Below, piece after piece: positions 63,816-64,000 of a stretch of 64,000 bases of DNA. Below the pieces are notes generated by a model. The model was not told the DNA's origin. It ran no database searches and saw nothing but the letters and a program-made list of their open reading frames with translations. The stretch spans positions 193,013 to 257,012 of the forward strand of contig BPHB01000003.1 in NCBI GenBank assembly GCA_026003335.1, read 5' to 3'. The DNA is from Chitinophagales bacterium. Its GTDB lineage: Bacteria; Bacteroidota; Bacteroidia; Chitinophagales; CAIOSU01. The translations under genes and the position numbers were made by a program. Position 1 is the stretch's first letter; each line of letters opens with the position of its first letter.

Positions 63816-64000
63816 CCCTAACCGCCATTAAGCTACGCTTTACTGCCCCCTTGCACATTGGTGGAGGAATTGACCTGGATAAAACCGAAATCATTTACCG
63901 TTCCGATGCCCTTAAAGCAGCCCTCTATGCCGTTGGGCTGCCCTGGTTTGATGCCTGGAAAGATGCAAGCTACTTTTTCAGCAGCTTTTGCATTTCCTCT
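63812..64000 (+). CDS. csm4: Type III-A RAMP protein Csm4, N-terminal part (runs off right edge)
   Basis: The frame from the ATG at 63812 is open to the window end (63 residues). The start reads as a Cas5-group RAMP: an initial beta-strand (AIKLRFTAPLHIGGG) and then EIIYRSDALKAALYAVGLPW, which corresponds to the SDTLFSAL-like element of Csm4. Csm4 caps the 5' tag of the crRNA and binds Cas10. The assignment rests on this segment and on its position after csm3; the rest of the gene is outside the window. Confidence 0.85.
   Translation, partial: MTLTAIKLRFTAPLHIGGGIDLDKTEIIYRSDALKAALYAVGLPWFDAWKDASYFFSSFCISS

Overview
The window reads as a chromosomal segment of a Bacteroidota member. The signs are TonB-dependent receptors with an N-terminal carboxypeptidase-like beta domain, many secreted proteins with type IX secretion (T9SS) C-terminal sorting domains of type A and type B, a PorX-type regulator of that secretion system, the lpxD / lpxC-fabZ fusion / lpxA cluster typical of the phylum, and near absence of Shine-Dalgarno sequences. 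The mix of choice-of-anchor-L, PPC-like and tail-fibre-like repeat proteins suggests a Chitinophagia/Saprospiria-like lineage, but the sequence alone does not settle that.

Left part (1-15.6 kb): the 5' portion of a secreted repeat protein runs off the left edge. It is followed by a TMTC-like membrane glycosyltransferase with TPRs, a divergent pair (a METTL7-like methyltransferase and an alkylglycerol-monooxygenase-like di-iron enzyme), a probable metal-uptake operon (His/Cys-rich small protein, TonB receptor, acidic lipoprotein), a large T9SS type B adhesin-like protein with 153-bp tandem repeats, an M36-like secreted metalloprotease and a tandem universal stress protein.

Middle (15.6-41.6 kb): a sigma factor / membrane-anchored beta-barrel hybrid / DUF5686 outer-membrane protein series; a 1369-residue surface protein with five 255-bp repeats; a mini-protein that is almost only a sorting domain; an SDR; valS; a small conserved protein with a heme-type TonB receptor broken by one frameshift; a T9SS-exported serine-hydrolase-fold protein without its catalytic SxxK; OsmC; lipA; a BNR-repeat secreted protein; and a two-gene lipid module (acyl-CoA dehydrogenase-SCP2 and SCP2-AMACR-like racemase).

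Right part (41.6-64 kb): housekeeping genes (smc, an alanine dehydrogenase, tsaE, porX, an HD phosphohydrolase, the lpx cluster with an ABC ATPase), a 1644-residue PPC-like repeat protein, and then a type III-A CRISPR-Cas effector operon (cas6-cas10-csm2-csm3-csm4) that runs off the right edge. No CRISPR array and no cas1/cas2 lie inside the window.

Working together: PorX probably controls the T9SS that exports at least seven cargo proteins here; the lpx genes make lipid A, to which some cargo may be attached as A-LPS; the TonB receptors supply metals or heme. The most unusual items are the paired SCP2 fusions, the catalytically disabled exported hydrolase, the sigma-factor-linked barrel hybrid, the CTD-only mini-protein and the Cas10 without zinc-ribbon cysteines.
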